The position numbers were made by a program, and so were the translations under genes. Positions 26,711-35,000 of a stretch of DNA of 36,535 bases are shown here, piece after piece; position 1 is the stretch's first letter; each line of letters opens with the position of its first letter. Below the pieces are notes generated by a model. That model had not been told where the DNA came from, did not search any database, and saw only the letters and a program-made list of their open reading frames with translations. Origin of the DNA: Deltaproteobacteria bacterium (GTDB lineage Bacteria > Desulfobacterota > Syntrophobacteria > Syntrophobacterales > Syntrophobacteraceae); the NCBI GenBank assembly GCA_021777755.1, contig JAJYDE010000041.1, positions 1 through 36,535 on the forward strand. Reading direction: 5' to 3'.

Positions 26711-27415
26711 CTAATATACGGTCGCCCCTATGCCGAGCGGAGGAAGCAGATGCCACAGATGCTGCTGTATCCAAAGATCGGCGTTTACGATCCGTTTTTC
26801 GGGAACATAGACGATGTCTCGCGGTTTCAGGTAGAACGGGTTTGAGGCCCGAGCAGTCAAGGCCTCTTTGATATCGACAAGCCTGCCCACCATGCGGCCC
26901 TCGATCTTTCTCACCACGATGACATTTCCCGGCTCGGCTGTTTCCCTGATAAAACCACCGGCGCTCATCACCGCTTCAAGAGCCGTCATTTCGCCGGGCA
27001 TGAGCACCGGGCCGGGCGTTTTCACCTGCCCGCCAACGTAGACACGACGCTCATAGAATCCCTTTACAATGACGACCAGTTGAGGGTGTTTCAATTGCGC
27101 CGCATAGAGTCTCATGAGTTCGTCTCGAAGCCCGGCGGGCGTCTTGCCGCAAACGACAACCTCTCCCAATAACTGCAGTTCGATTTTTCCATCCGGTCGC
27201 ACCGTTTCAATTTGATCGAACCGGGAGGCATAGGCGAATTTGATCTCCAGTTCATCGCCGCTTTGGAGCTTCACCGTTGAAGGATGGCCGGCTTCGACGA
27301 AGGGCCGCGAGGGGGGCGCGGGGCCGGGGGTTTGGCTGGACAGGCAGCCAGAAGCCAAAATCAGGAGGGCCGAAACCGCGATCAGGTGCGGACGCATCCT
27401 CCCGGAACAGTTCAT
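26711..27415 (-). CDS. Wza-like polysaccharide export lipoprotein
   Basis: This 234-residue protein has a lipoprotein signal peptide (basic start, then LIAVSALLILASGCLSS with the lipobox Cys near 23). A polysaccharide export (Poly_export) domain follows with LQSGDELEIKFAYASRFDQ, and an SLBB-type domain with YVGGQVKTPGPVLMPGEMTALEAV. It is short for Wza, with one SLBB domain, as in many GumB-like outer-membrane export proteins. It should form the outer-membrane part of an exopolysaccharide channel with the GumC-like protein encoded next. No glycosyltransferase is in the window, so the pair is an orphan here. Confidence 0.87.
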   Translation of the reverse strand: MNCSGRMRPHLIAVSALLILASGCLSSQTPGPAPPSRPFVEAGHPSTVKLQSGDELEIKFAYASRFDQIETVRPDGKIELQLLGEVVVCGKTPAGLRDELMRLYAAQLKHPQLVVIVKGFYERRVYVGGQVKTPGPVLMPGEMTALEAVMSAGGFIRETAEPGNVIVVRKIEGRMVGRLVDIKEALTARASNPFYLKPRDIVYVPEKRIVNADLWIQQHLWHLLPPLGIGATVY

Positions 27416-27915
27416 CGCTTTACCTTCATCGGGCTTTTTGGGAAACGGGGAAGGGGAGCCACGGCATGCGGGCGGAAGGGAAGATCAAAGCGCCGAGCCC
27501 CCCCTGGAACATCGGGGTATCTAGGAGAAATCGGGAAAGGGTGGATTGGACTTTTTGCGACCATGGATCAGGAGATCCTTCGCAAGCTGTTTTATGCTGC
27601 TACACGCCATTCTATCCAGTTGTTTTCTTTAGAGCGGATGGATTCCGGAATCACTTCTAATTGCAATATATAATGACATATATTTTTTTGAAGTAAGAGG
27701 ATAGCGCAAAATGATGAATGATGTCAATTTAAATATGCATGCATATGTCTACAAATGATGATAATGGTGATCTAATAATATTGAATCCTGATCGTCAATA
27801 TTTGCTCGCTTTACCAACCTTGTGTGGATGGATTGGTTACTTCACAAATTCCCCCGTGCGGGACGCAACACAGCTATTAGTATTTGCGCAGCGTACTGAC
27901 TGCCAATTTATAATA
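27416..27915. other. 500-nt intergenic region, AT-rich in its right half
   Basis: The part near the Wza-like gene is GC-rich with no clear feature. From about 27650 to 27910 it becomes strikingly AT-rich compared with everything around it, and contains the candidate promoter listed separately. No coding frame here looks real. AT-rich upstream DNA is common before surface-polysaccharide genes and may bind nucleoid proteins (inference). Confidence 0.6.
27698..27727 (-). promoter_or_regulatory. Candidate promoter of the Wza/GumC-like operon
   Basis: Minus strand TTGACA (27727-27722) is a perfect -35, followed after 18 nt by TATCCT (27703-27698). This would give a leader of about 275 nt before the Wza-like start at 27415. 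The long leader leaves room for post-transcriptional control. Confidence 0.4.
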
Positions 27916-28698
27916 TCACCATTCGCTTTCCAATTTTCGTTCCACGTCGGTCCATCTGGCGCTCATTGCTTTTACCGCCTCGAGCGCGATATCCAAATGC
28001 AGCGGCATGTGCTTTTCATAGATTTCGTTATGGAGTTTCTTGCCCTTGATGCCCGTTTTCTGCAGCGGCATATCGGAGACGAGCATGATGGAGCCAATGG
28101 GGATCTCGTAGCGGTAGGCCACGGCAAACAGGGTGGCAAGCTCCATGTCGATGGCCATGATTCTTTGCTCGCGCAGGTAGGTGACAAACTTCTCATCGTA
28201 TTCCCACAACCGGCGGTCGGTGGTGTAAACAATGCCGCACTTGGGGTGCATACCCATTTTTTTGAGGGCGCCCATGCAAAAAAGATTGACAAGAGAGGCG
28301 GGCATCGCGGGAAACTCCGGGGGCAGGTAGTGCCTGCTAGTACCCTCGCCCCGTATCGAGGCGGAGGGGACGATGAAATCACCTATCTCCAGGCGGTCGT
28401 CGATACCACCGCACATCCCTAGCATTATGACGGATTTGAGGTTGTCCAGGTAGGCGATGCAATTCATTAAAAGGGCGGCCTGGGGGGAGCCGATGCCAAA
28501 GTCTATGAGGGTGCAGTTGATCTCGGGGGCATTTATGACCACAAAATTACCCTCGCGCAATTCACCGCCGATTTTTTCCTTGAAGGCCAGCGCGTATTGC
28601 CTGAAATTGGTTATGAGCAGATGCTCGCAGAAGTCTTCAAGCGGGCAATTGGTGTAGCGTTCCAGGGTCTGGCGAATATACTCGTGTTCTTTGAGCAC
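27916..28698 (-). CDS. amn: AMP nucleosidase (short form)
   Basis: This 260-residue nucleoside phosphorylase-fold protein cleaves AMP to adenine and ribose 5-phosphate if the call is right. Key stretches are SVIMLGMCGGIDDRLEIGD (phosphate/ribose site), SIRGEGTSRHYLPPEFPA and the purine/ribose-binding MAIDMELATLFAVAYRY followed by GSIMLVSDMPL. The length and these motifs fit the short AMP nucleosidases found outside the enterobacterial Amn type; other PNP_UDP_1 enzymes cannot be excluded. The start codon is GTG at 28698 with AAGGAG 9 nt upstream. No ATG is nearby. It is transcribed toward the AT-rich region. Confidence 0.87.
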   Translation of the reverse strand: MLKEHEYIRQTLERYTNCPLEDFCEHLLITNFRQYALAFKEKIGGELREGNFVVINAPEINCTLIDFGIGSPQAALLMNCIAYLDNLKSVIMLGMCGGIDDRLEIGDFIVPSASIRGEGTSRHYLPPEFPAMPASLVNLFCMGALKKMGMHPKCGIVYTTDRRLWEYDEKFVTYLREQRIMAIDMELATLFAVAYRYEIPIGSIMLVSDMPLQKTGIKGKKLHNEIYEKHMPLHLDIALEAVKAMSARWTDVERKLESEW

Positions 28699-28892
28699 TT
28701 AAGAGTCTCCTTCGTGTTGCGCGGATCAAAGGGGCGGCGCCATCCGATTTTTCCCGGAACCTTACCACCGTTTGGATCGACTATCCCACCATGACAATAA
28801 AGTGCCCTTATACTGTTAAAAGCCGAGGAAATAAAGGCTCCATTGGGCAGAAATGGAAGAGCCGGGAAAGCCTTTCAATTTCACTGGCGGTT

Positions 28893-28970
28893 TCCGTCCG
28901 GAAACCGCTTTCAAGGGGGGGGGAACCATACCCGGTCTAGGACTTAAACGGGTTTCCGGACGGACACGAG
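28893..28970. repeat. Short dispersed repeat, copy B, with 14-bp inverted repeat
   Basis: TCCGTCCGGAAACC (28893-28906) and GGTTTCCGGACGGA (28951-28964) are perfect inverted repeats 44 nt apart; the first also sits in the palindrome GGTTTCCGTCCGGAAACC. The middle carries GGACTTAAACGGG, shared with copy A near 24.34 kb. It lies in the 425-nt gap between amn and tRNA-Gly, which otherwise shows only the tRNA promoter. Confidence 0.65.
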
Positions 28971-29081
28971 GCAGCCCGGGATGCAGGGGCTTTCCGGGAG
29001 CAAATCGTCAAACTCGCAGGGCTGAATCGGGAGTTCCGGTTGGTTTACATAATATATATTATCGGACATTACGTTTTTTTC

Positions 29082-29110
29082 TTGACCTGGGCCCTGTTTT
29101 CCTCTATCTT
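29082..29110 (+). promoter_or_regulatory. Promoter of tRNA-Gly
   Basis: TTGACC (29082-29087) and TATCTT (29105-29110) are separated by 17 nt, placing transcription start about 6 nt before the tRNA. An AT-rich run (AATATATATTAT) lies upstream at about 29051. Confidence 0.6.
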
Positions 29111-29123
29111 CACCGAACTCAAC

Positions 29124-29198
<75 letters not shown>

Positions 29199-29209
29199 AC
29201 GGAAATTCA

Positions 29210-29237
29210 GGGTGGTCTTAAAAGACCACCCTTTTTT
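29210..29237 (+). terminator. Rho-independent terminator after tRNA-Gly
   Basis: GGGTGGTCTT (29210-29219) pairs perfectly with AAGACCACCC (29222-29231), followed by TTTTTT (29232-29237). It lies 12 nt after the tRNA CCA end. Confidence 0.92.
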
Positions 29238-29268
29238 CGTTAACCCATTCCGGATATATTTCCATGTC

Positions 29269-30297
29269 ATGAGCCACTTCGAACCCGTATCCCAGATTGA
29301 GAAAACCGGCGGGTCAGCCCGGCCCCCCCAACTCCAGGAGCTCTACTCCTGCTTTACCTCCAGGGATACGGTTCTGATCACCATTGACCCGGACCCTGAC
29401 GCAATCGGCTCTGCGCTTGCTTTTAAAAGGCTTCTTCGGCACAAGGTGGCCTCCGTTTCGATCGGAATCATCAGGCAGATAAGACGGCTTAACAACCTCA
29501 CGATGGCTCGCCTGCTCCGTCTTCCGCTTATTTTGCTTCAAAGCCCCGATACGCTAAGGGCCGATAAATTTGTCCTGGTCGACGGCCAGCCCTCACACAA
29601 CGAGTTTTTCAGCCAGTTCGACTACACGGCGGTTATCGATCATCATCCGGAAAGTCAACCGATCGAAGTGCCCTTCCGTGATATTCGACCCGATTACGGC
29701 GCCACTTCCTCGATCATGGCCCAGTATCTGCGGGCCGCCGGGGCCGAGCCTTCCCAAACAGTGGCCACCGCCCTGCTCTACGGGATCAAGACCGATACCC
29801 GCAACTTCGAACGTCACACCCTGCTCGAAGACATCGACGCCTTCAGGTATCTTTTTGAATTTGCCGACCACAACATTTTGAGGAAGGTCGAGATCTCGGA
29901 TCTGTCTTTGGCCGACACCAAATATTTCCAAAAGGCCTTCACCAGAAAACATGTTGTAAAGGACCGGATTTTTGCTCATCTCGATGAAATCCCCTCCTCG
30001 GACATCCTTGTCGAGGTGGCCGAATTCATGCTGAAAATTCACGACATCAACTGGACCGTCGTATCGGGCACCCATCAAGGCAACCTCATCGTATGCGTGC
30101 GAAACGACGGGCATCGAAAAGACGCCGGCAAACTTGTCAGGCGTGCCTTCGGTTCGTTGGGCTGCGCCGGTGGACACGAGTCCATGGCTCGCGCGGAGAT
30201 CCCGCTCGAGAGTTTGCACGAGATCATCGGCAATTCACATTCGGAATCTCTTGAGCGTTTTGTGCGCAGAAGGCTTTCGCCTTTCAGGAAATATTAG
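29269..30297 (+). CDS. DHH-family phosphoesterase (NrnA-like)
   Basis: This 342-residue protein has the DHH-DHHA1 layout of NrnA-type oligoribonuclease/pAp phosphatases, which degrade 2-5 nt RNA or pAp. Motifs are ITIDPDPDAIGSAL (40-48), FVLVDGQPSH, VIDHHPE (the DHH box), YGIKTDTRNF and the C-terminal substrate-binding GGHESMARAEIP. The first motif usually starts with His (HxxPDxDAxGS); here it is Asp 40, an unusual but conservative metal-ligand change. I chose the ATG at 29269 because an earlier frame start would lie in the tRNA terminator. No strong ribosome-binding site is seen. RNase HI follows 35 nt later. Confidence 0.87.
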   Translation: MSHFEPVSQIEKTGGSARPPQLQELYSCFTSRDTVLITIDPDPDAIGSALAFKRLLRHKVASVSIGIIRQIRRLNNLTMARLLRLPLILLQSPDTLRADKFVLVDGQPSHNEFFSQFDYTAVIDHHPESQPIEVPFRDIRPDYGATSSIMAQYLRAAGAEPSQTVATALLYGIKTDTRNFERHTLLEDIDAFRYLFEFADHNILRKVEISDLSLADTKYFQKAFTRKHVVKDRIFAHLDEIPSSDILVEVAEFMLKIHDINWTVVSGTHQGNLIVCVRNDGHRKDAGKLVRRAFGSLGCAGGHESMARAEIPLESLHEIIGNSHSESLERFVRRRLSPFRKY

Positions 30298-30332
30298 GCT
30301 ATTCACCTTAATCTACTGAAAATAAAGACAAT

Positions 30333-30806
30333 ATGAACGCAATAGCTGAAAATGCCGGAGCTTCTCCGGCCAGGATTGTTGAAATCTATAGCGATGGGGC
30401 CTGCCGTGGCAATCCAGGGCCCGGGGGGTGGGCGGCCATCTTGCGCTTCAAGCAAACCGAGAAGGTGATTTCGGGCTTCGAGCGGCACACGACCAACAAC
30501 AAGATGGAAATGATGGCGGTGATCGAGGCTCTGCGGCTTTTGAAAGAACCCTGCAGTGTGAAGGCCCACGTCGATTCGCAGTATCTGAAAAACGGCATAA
30601 CGGAATGGATACACGGGTGGAAGCGCAAGGGGTGGATGACCCGGGACAAGCAGCCGGTTAAAAACCGTGAGCTTTGGGAGGCCCTTGACGATCTGGCCGG
30701 AAAACATCGGATCGAGTGGATATGGGTGCGGGGGCATTCGGGGCATCCGGAAAACGAGCGTTGCGACGAGATTGCGCGGCGGGAGATCGATAGAAACATT
30801 GGTTGA
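30333..30806 (+). CDS. rnhA: Ribonuclease HI
   Basis: This 157-residue enzyme cleaves RNA in RNA-DNA hybrids. The full active-site set is visible: Asp 21 ([14 protein letters not shown]), Glu 59 (NNKMEMMAV), Asp 81 ([10 protein letters not shown]), His 135 ([11 protein letters not shown]) and Asp 145 (ERCDEIA). The basic-protrusion helix [18 protein letters not shown] is present, as in E. coli type RNase HI. A short extra N-terminus of about 14 residues precedes the first strand. It is probably transcribed with the NrnA-like gene, making an RNA-turnover pair. Confidence 0.95.
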   Translation: MNAIAENAGASPARIVEIYSDGACRGNPGPGGWAAILRFKQTEKVISGFERHTTNNKMEMMAVIEALRLLKEPCSVKAHVDSQYLKNGITEWIHGWKRKGWMTRDKQPVKNRELWEALDDLAGKHRIEWIWVRGHSGHPENERCDEIARREIDRNIG

Positions 30807-30921
30807 ATGGTGAGGTGCGGGGGCGCAGGGATCGCAGCGTAGTATTTCGAACGACTGCGGGTGATACCCCTATGATGGCAGTATAACCGCACGAATCGTT
30901 GACGTCTCGAGTTTACATTTC

Positions 30922-31182
30922 TCATTCGCGGCGTAGCGCTTTTAGCGATTTCTCAGATTGGGCAAACACCTGTTTGTAGCAGGCATCGAACAGCTTGCCG
31001 TTGAGCGTTGAGGCTTGCGCGGCTGTCAGGCCTTCGGTGGGGAACGACGGCTCCTCATCAACGTCGCCCTGGAGAAGTGCGAGCTGCGGCGATATCGGAT
31101 AGTAGATGGAAACGCTTTCGGGCGAATGCAGCGCGGGTTTGCTTTCAAGTTGATCGCGAACATGTGAATTATGACGTTCCAC
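30922..31182 (-). pseudogene. DUF4238-like protein, C-terminal fragment
   Basis: The frame gives 86 codons from a GTG with no clear ribosome-binding site. The part SVSIYYPISPQLALLQGD followed by GKLFDACYKQVFAQSEKSL resembles the C-terminal third of DUF4238 proteins, where a YFPLSP-type strand precedes a helical end. The expected upstream domain is absent, and 31183-31454 on its 5' side contains only GC-rich sequence with short inverted repeats. I therefore treat it as a truncated gene; the family call is tentative. Confidence 0.45.
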
Positions 31183-31454
31183 ACACGGCTAAGATCGAGG
31201 TGAGGTGTACCCCGGAGTCTAGACAAAAATCAGGTTTGGTTAAGGTAGTCTTTCCCGCTGGCCGGCCCCTCCAGTCCATATCAACCTGCTTGCCAAGTGA
31301 GTTTTATTTATGGTGCCAGCCCGGAGGATAGGACCCGCTGGGGAGCGGCCCGAGCGCCGAGGCGGGGAGATGATGAAGGGGCAGGGCGTGCGTTGCGCCC
31401 CGCCTTTTCTCCCCTTGCCCCTTTTGATTCCCCTAAAGCAGCACCCCAGGGGGG

Positions 31455-31721
31455 TGGTGCCGCGATCTTTTTGCCCAAGCCCTCGATGTAGGCCGCGACG
31501 TGGAAAGCACGCACCTGGCCAAGCTCATATATTCCATTTTCGGCGCATCAGGCGGCAAAATTGCCGACAGCCTTCGCATAAGCCTTGCGGGTGTTCTTGT
31601 TGCGGATTTGTGCGGTGAAGAATTCAATGATCTTTTCTGCCGTCTTGGCATCCGGGGCAAGGAGCGCCGGCAGTGTGAGCCCGCCTTTTTTCTTTCCTAT
31701 TGCCGCCAAGTTTTTCTCCAT
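31455..31721 (-). pseudogene. Tyrosine integrase, N-terminal fragment with in-frame TGA
   Basis: From an ATG at 31721 the minus strand reads TLPALLAPDAKTAEKIIEFF, then RNKNTRKAYAKAVGNFAA, a TGA at 31550-31548, and CAENGIYELGQVRAFHVAAYIEGLG. This is the SAM-like core-binding domain of a tyrosine recombinase in which the usual WC has become stop-C. Similarity stops near 31455 and the catalytic domain is gone. It is a dead relic. An RBS-like GGGCGAGG lies upstream. Confidence 0.7.
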
Positions 31722-31747
31722 CGGCCCCTTGCCTCGCCCTTTATGTT

Positions 31748-31813
31748 TTATGAACGAAACCGTTCTAACGCTCTTTGCCGATCGGCTTCAGGCAGTGTTG
31801 ACAGTTCGCTCAT
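31748..31813 (-). pseudogene. Mu/IS481-like transposase N-terminal stub
   Basis: A 21-codon frame with RBS AAGGA reads MSELSTLPEADRQRALERFRS then stop. The LPEADRQRALERF stretch matches the very start of Mu-type transposases that continue with an HTH domain. The rest is missing, replaced by the integrase fragment. The call rests on a short string and is tentative. Confidence 0.4.
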
Positions 31814-31815
31814 CA

Positions 31816-31881
31816 GTACAATGTCCTTGCAAGGTGCGGAACATTGTACGCCAAATACCGGAGAAAATTCCACGCCAAATA
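31816..31881. repeat. Transposon-end-like repeats beside the transposase stub
   Basis: GTACAATGT (31816-31824) and ACATTGTAC (31841-31849) are perfect inverted repeats. ACGCCAAATA occurs twice (31848-31857 and 31872-31881), 24 nt apart. Repeated transposase-binding sites in front of the transposase gene are expected for such elements. Confidence 0.55.
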
Positions 31882-32274
31882 ATTTCGAAAGTGACAATGC
31901 CTGGGAAAGGGAAAAAATCGGTTTGATCCGCTGGAATGTAGTCTGAAGCTGAAAAAAGGATCGGCCGAAATTCTTCTCCATTCCCGGATCATTCTGCAAG
32001 CCCTAGAGGGCAGTCAAGATGTTTGTTTTCCATTATATTTAGTCAGCGCATTCCCTTTTTAGTAGTTCTAGATACTCTTTTTCGGCACGGTCTTTTGCCT
32101 CTTTTCCCAATCGTTCATCCAGATTAATCGTTTATTTCACTTCGCTTTTGCTCTGGCGAGATCTCTTGATTGTTGTCGGAAACATACGAACATGCCCATA
32201 CCAGTCTTCGCGGTACATCCACAGCAATACATATATCCTCGGACAATTTTCATGAATATTCTGCTGAGAGTGAG
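31882..32274. other. Non-coding stretch between transposon relic and hipA
   Basis: No intact gene is visible in these 393 bases. On the minus strand, roughly 32125-32040, a short frame reads INLDERLGKEAKDRAEKEYL and ends with a stop; it may be the tail of a lost helical protein. I see no terminator for hipA that I trust. Confidence 0.4.
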
Positions 32275-33558
32275 TTAAGCCTTCGTGTTTATCGCCTCAA
32301 ACTTCAAGATAGTCCTTTCACAGCGCTCGCGTATAAGCGCGGCTACTTCATGAGCGACCTTATGGTCTATCTTGACGTTCTCCAGACGATCCAGAATAGC
32401 TCGCGCCAGGGTGGGAACTTGCTGTCTAACAGACGCTTTGCCGAGATTTGCTTGCTCGGCCAAGCGTTCAAAATGTTTGGGCAGAATACGGTTAGACATA
32501 TATTCGCCGCCAATTTTCATCGCCATTTTTTTAGTGAGTTCGGAATAATAAACGGTGCTGACCAGATCATAAAAAGGGGCAAGCCTTGTCTCCCGTCCCA
32601 GAACGGTTTCTCCGCTGTAGAGCAAGGAGAAATTCTTGCCATGCGCATCGTGGTTACCGATTAGAAAATTGAAAATAACCGCCTTTAGCAGCGCCAGGAT
32701 ATCCACAACAGGAACGTCGGACGTCTCGCGCAGCAAGTCAAAACATTGTTTGAGGGAGGGGCCGCCTTCGTTTTGGTATTTCAGTTCGGGAACGATGCCG
32801 AGCGCCTGGCAGAAGTCTTCCTGATGCAATCGTTCCGTATGAGGCCAAGCGTGGGGCGGGAGCACTCGGAGGGAGGTTTTTCGGTCGTATCTTTCCACTA
32901 GCAGATAATCTATACCGTCTATAGTGCCGATCTCCGTTTTTGCGACGGGCAGGCTCACCATTGCCGCCAGCTTCATGCAAAAAGCTTCGTTAAAAACCAA
33001 GCCCTCAAAATGTTTGTTGGCCGGCTTCAGGATATGGGTACTTGGCGCACCGCTTAGCGGCAGAGAAATTTGCCCTTTAAACACGTGAACGGGTATCTTT
33101 TCTTGCGCCCCTGCAAGCGACAGACGTATATCCCTGTCTCCGGCCAGCATGGGACGGCGCGGCAGTTCTTTAAGGACGCCTAAAAGTTCTTCGGTGGATA
33201 ATTTTCTATAAGTATATTTCTGTTTGGGCAGCGGTTTTCCAGAAGGCATGAATGTTACGGCTCCAGCGCATTCGCCGCCGATTTGTTCCAGCATTTTAAA
33301 ATCATTTTTGGCGCTGATGCCAAAAATGCGCGCGATGTTTTCGCGCATATTTTGTTCCGGTAAAACGCCCGCAAAGAATCCGCGACATTGTTTGCGGAAG
33401 AAGATTTCTTTCCCTAATGGCAAAGATTGCGAAAGAGGAATAGCCACAGCGTTTTCCAACCAGCTATCCGCATAGCTAAAGGCCAAGTCGCCATGATCGT
33501 CTTGTACTAAGTGCCCGACAAGATCATCGCGCAGATAGACATCGAGGGTTTTGGGCAC
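32275..33558 (-). CDS. hipA: HipA-type serine/threonine kinase toxin
   Basis: This 427-residue protein is a full-length HipA. The N-subdomain (LDVYLRDDLVGHL, and FFAGVLPEQNMRENIA) is followed by LSLAGAQEKIPVHV, where Ser 147 aligns with the autophosphorylated serine of E. coli HipA. ILKPA holds the ATP lysine (about 178), FLIGNHDAHGKNF the catalytic Asp 304, and APFYDLVST the metal-binding Asp 331. All catalytic residues are present. Known HipA kinases phosphorylate glutamyl-tRNA synthetase and cause dormancy; this substrate is inference. The start codon is GTG at 33558, 3 nt after the hipB stop, the usual antitoxin-first order. Confidence 0.95.
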   Translation of the reverse strand: MPKTLDVYLRDDLVGHLVQDDHGDLAFSYADSWLENAVAIPLSQSLPLGKEIFFRKQCRGFFAGVLPEQNMRENIARIFGISAKNDFKMLEQIGGECAGAVTFMPSGKPLPKQKYTYRKLSTEELLGVLKELPRRPMLAGDRDIRLSLAGAQEKIPVHVFKGQISLPLSGAPSTHILKPANKHFEGLVFNEAFCMKLAAMVSLPVAKTEIGTIDGIDYLLVERYDRKTSLRVLPPHAWPHTERLHQEDFCQALGIVPELKYQNEGGPSLKQCFDLLRETSDVPVVDILALLKAVIFNFLIGNHDAHGKNFSLLYSGETVLGRETRLAPFYDLVSTVYYSELTKKMAMKIGGEYMSNRILPKHFERLAEQANLGKASVRQQVPTLARAILDRLENVKIDHKVAHEVAALIRERCERTILKFEAINTKA

Positions 33559-33561
33559 GGC

Positions 33562-33789
33562 TTATTCCTTCCTCGATGTGACAGGAGAAGCCATCGCCAA
33601 CGTGATGCCGAGCGTATTTAAAACCGTCAGCGCCTTTCCCAACTGGCAGGTCGGTTTCCCTTTTTCTAGCTCGCTGATAAATCTCAGCCCGGTACCGGAC
33701 GTGAGCGCTAATTCCTTTTGTGTCACCTTCATATTCCTGCGCGTCTTTTTGACGAGCTTCCCGATTTGTTCTGGCGTATATGTTTTCAT
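33562..33789 (-). CDS. hipB: HipB-type HTH antitoxin
   Basis: This 75-residue Xre-family repressor has the HTH in KLVKKTRRNMKVTQKELAL and GLRFISELEKGKPTCQLGKA. It should neutralise HipA and repress its own operon. The frame extends to 33864, but the ATG at 33789 has AAGGTGGT upstream and gives the normal HipB length. Operator half-sites and a promoter lie directly upstream. Confidence 0.92.
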   Translation of the reverse strand: MKTYTPEQIGKLVKKTRRNMKVTQKELALTSGTGLRFISELEKGKPTCQLGKALTVLNTLGITLAMASPVTSRKE

Positions 33790-33810
33790 GAGACACCACC
33801 TTAATGCCAT

Positions 33811-33903
33811 CGGAATGTTACTGATCGGGAATAATATGCCAACTATCAAGCAAAAACAAGTCATATGTTCCCGTTCGGGAATATCTCTAATTTAAATATT
33901 CCG
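33811..33903 (-). promoter_or_regulatory. hipBA promoter with repeated operator half-sites
   Basis: On the minus strand TTGTTT (33859-33854) and TATTAT (33836-33831) are 17 nt apart. CGGGAATA occurs at 33826-33833, over the -10, and at 33876-33883 within the palindrome TTCCCGTTCGGGAA (33868-33881). TATTCCG lies at 33897-33903 and CGGAAT at 33811-33816. The arrangement fits cooperative autorepression by HipB dimers. Confidence 0.6.
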
Positions 33904-33941
33904 ACCAGAGCACGCTACAAGCCTCTCTTCGCCCCTGTCCC

Positions 33942-35000
33942 TCAGCAAACCAGGAGGCCATTCCCCGGCCAGAAGGCCGAAAAACCTGTTCGGGGCAAAA
34001 ACGAGATCCTAATAGACACGTTCGTCTTCGAAGAAGCGTCCTTCAGCTTGTAGGAGAAGCTCGGTTTGTCCACCTCGAAGAAACGCAGTGTGTCGCGTAC
34101 GAAGAGCTTGTCCTCTTCGTCGCCCAGGTCCTCGCCAGCCACGCATGGCGTTGCCGTCAGGCCGATCTGGACGCCGTCGAAATGTTTTAGGACCCCGCTC
34201 CCCTTGCTGTAAATGCTGCGGTGACACTCATCGCTGAGCACCAGGTCGAAATACCCCGACGAATAGTCGCCGTAGATGTTGATCATGCTTTGCAGCGTGG
34301 TGATCGTGATCTGCTTTTCGTCCTGAAAGCGCCGGCTGGCGCGCAGCACATAGCAGGGGTAATCTGGCAGGTGTTCGGTGAAAGCGTCCTCGGTTTGCAT
34401 CGCAAGCGGGATACGGTCAACGAGGAACAGCACCCGTGTAATCGCGTTCGCCTGGAACAGGCGCTTGATGAGGGCCGCCGCCGTGCGCGTTTTGCCTGTA
34501 CCGGTCGCCATCTCGACGAGCATCTTGCGCCTGCCCTGCCCTATTTCCTGGCAAAGAGTGTCAATTCACTCGATTTGATAATCCCGGCTGGCGATGTGCT
34601 TATCGACAGGCACGGCAAGCGGGTCTTGCCTTACCTGGCGCGTGGCAAACCGTTTTTCAAGATCCGTTTGCTTGAAGAAGGTTTTGACCGGCCGGGGGAA
34701 GGCCTCGCCTTCCCATTCCCAGAACAAAATCTCTTTGCCATTGGCGAGAAAAACATAGGGGACCTTGAGCTGCCGCGCATAGGCTTTCGCTTGCTCCGCA
34801 GCATCTCCTGGGCTTATCGAGAACCGCTTCGCCTCGATAACGGCCACTGAGTGCCCATAGCGGTCACAGAGCACATAATCTGCCCGCGTGCCGTCCGGCA
34901 GCACGTATTCATGACGAACGCTGTTCGGGGCTTGCGTTTTCCAGCCCTGGTCAGCGAGCTGGGAGTCGATGACAACCCGCGAAAAAGCTTCATTCGGCAT
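33942..35000 (-). pseudogene. hsdR: Type I restriction subunit HsdR, nonsense-mutated and truncated
   Basis: The first 144 codons (35000-34569) encode the N-terminal nuclease domain with PDGTRADYVL and VAVIEAKRFSIS (PD-ExK). A TGA at 34568-34566 interrupts RDYQIE-stop-IDTLCQEIG. The same frame then continues with helicase motif I MLVEMATGTGKTRTAA, VLFLVDRIPLAMQ, motif II-like LVLSDECHRSI and motif III IGLTATPCVAG. Similarity ends at SYKLKDA near 34030, well short of the family's roughly 800-1000 residues, and the last 30 codons are unrelated. No hsdM or hsdS is in the window. The start overlaps the fic stop by 11 nt, showing it once belonged to that operon. Confidence 0.85.

Noticed and set aside
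27739-28422. 227-codon plus-strand frame
   Set aside because: It is the complement of the AMP nucleosidase gene plus AT-rich DNA, with no domain.
31548-34568. In-frame TGA codons in the integrase (31548-31550) and hsdR (34566-34568) fragments as a hint of TGA recoding
   Set aside because: Intact genes in the window, such as brxF, end at TGA, and both cases are in genes that are also truncated, so ordinary decay explains them.
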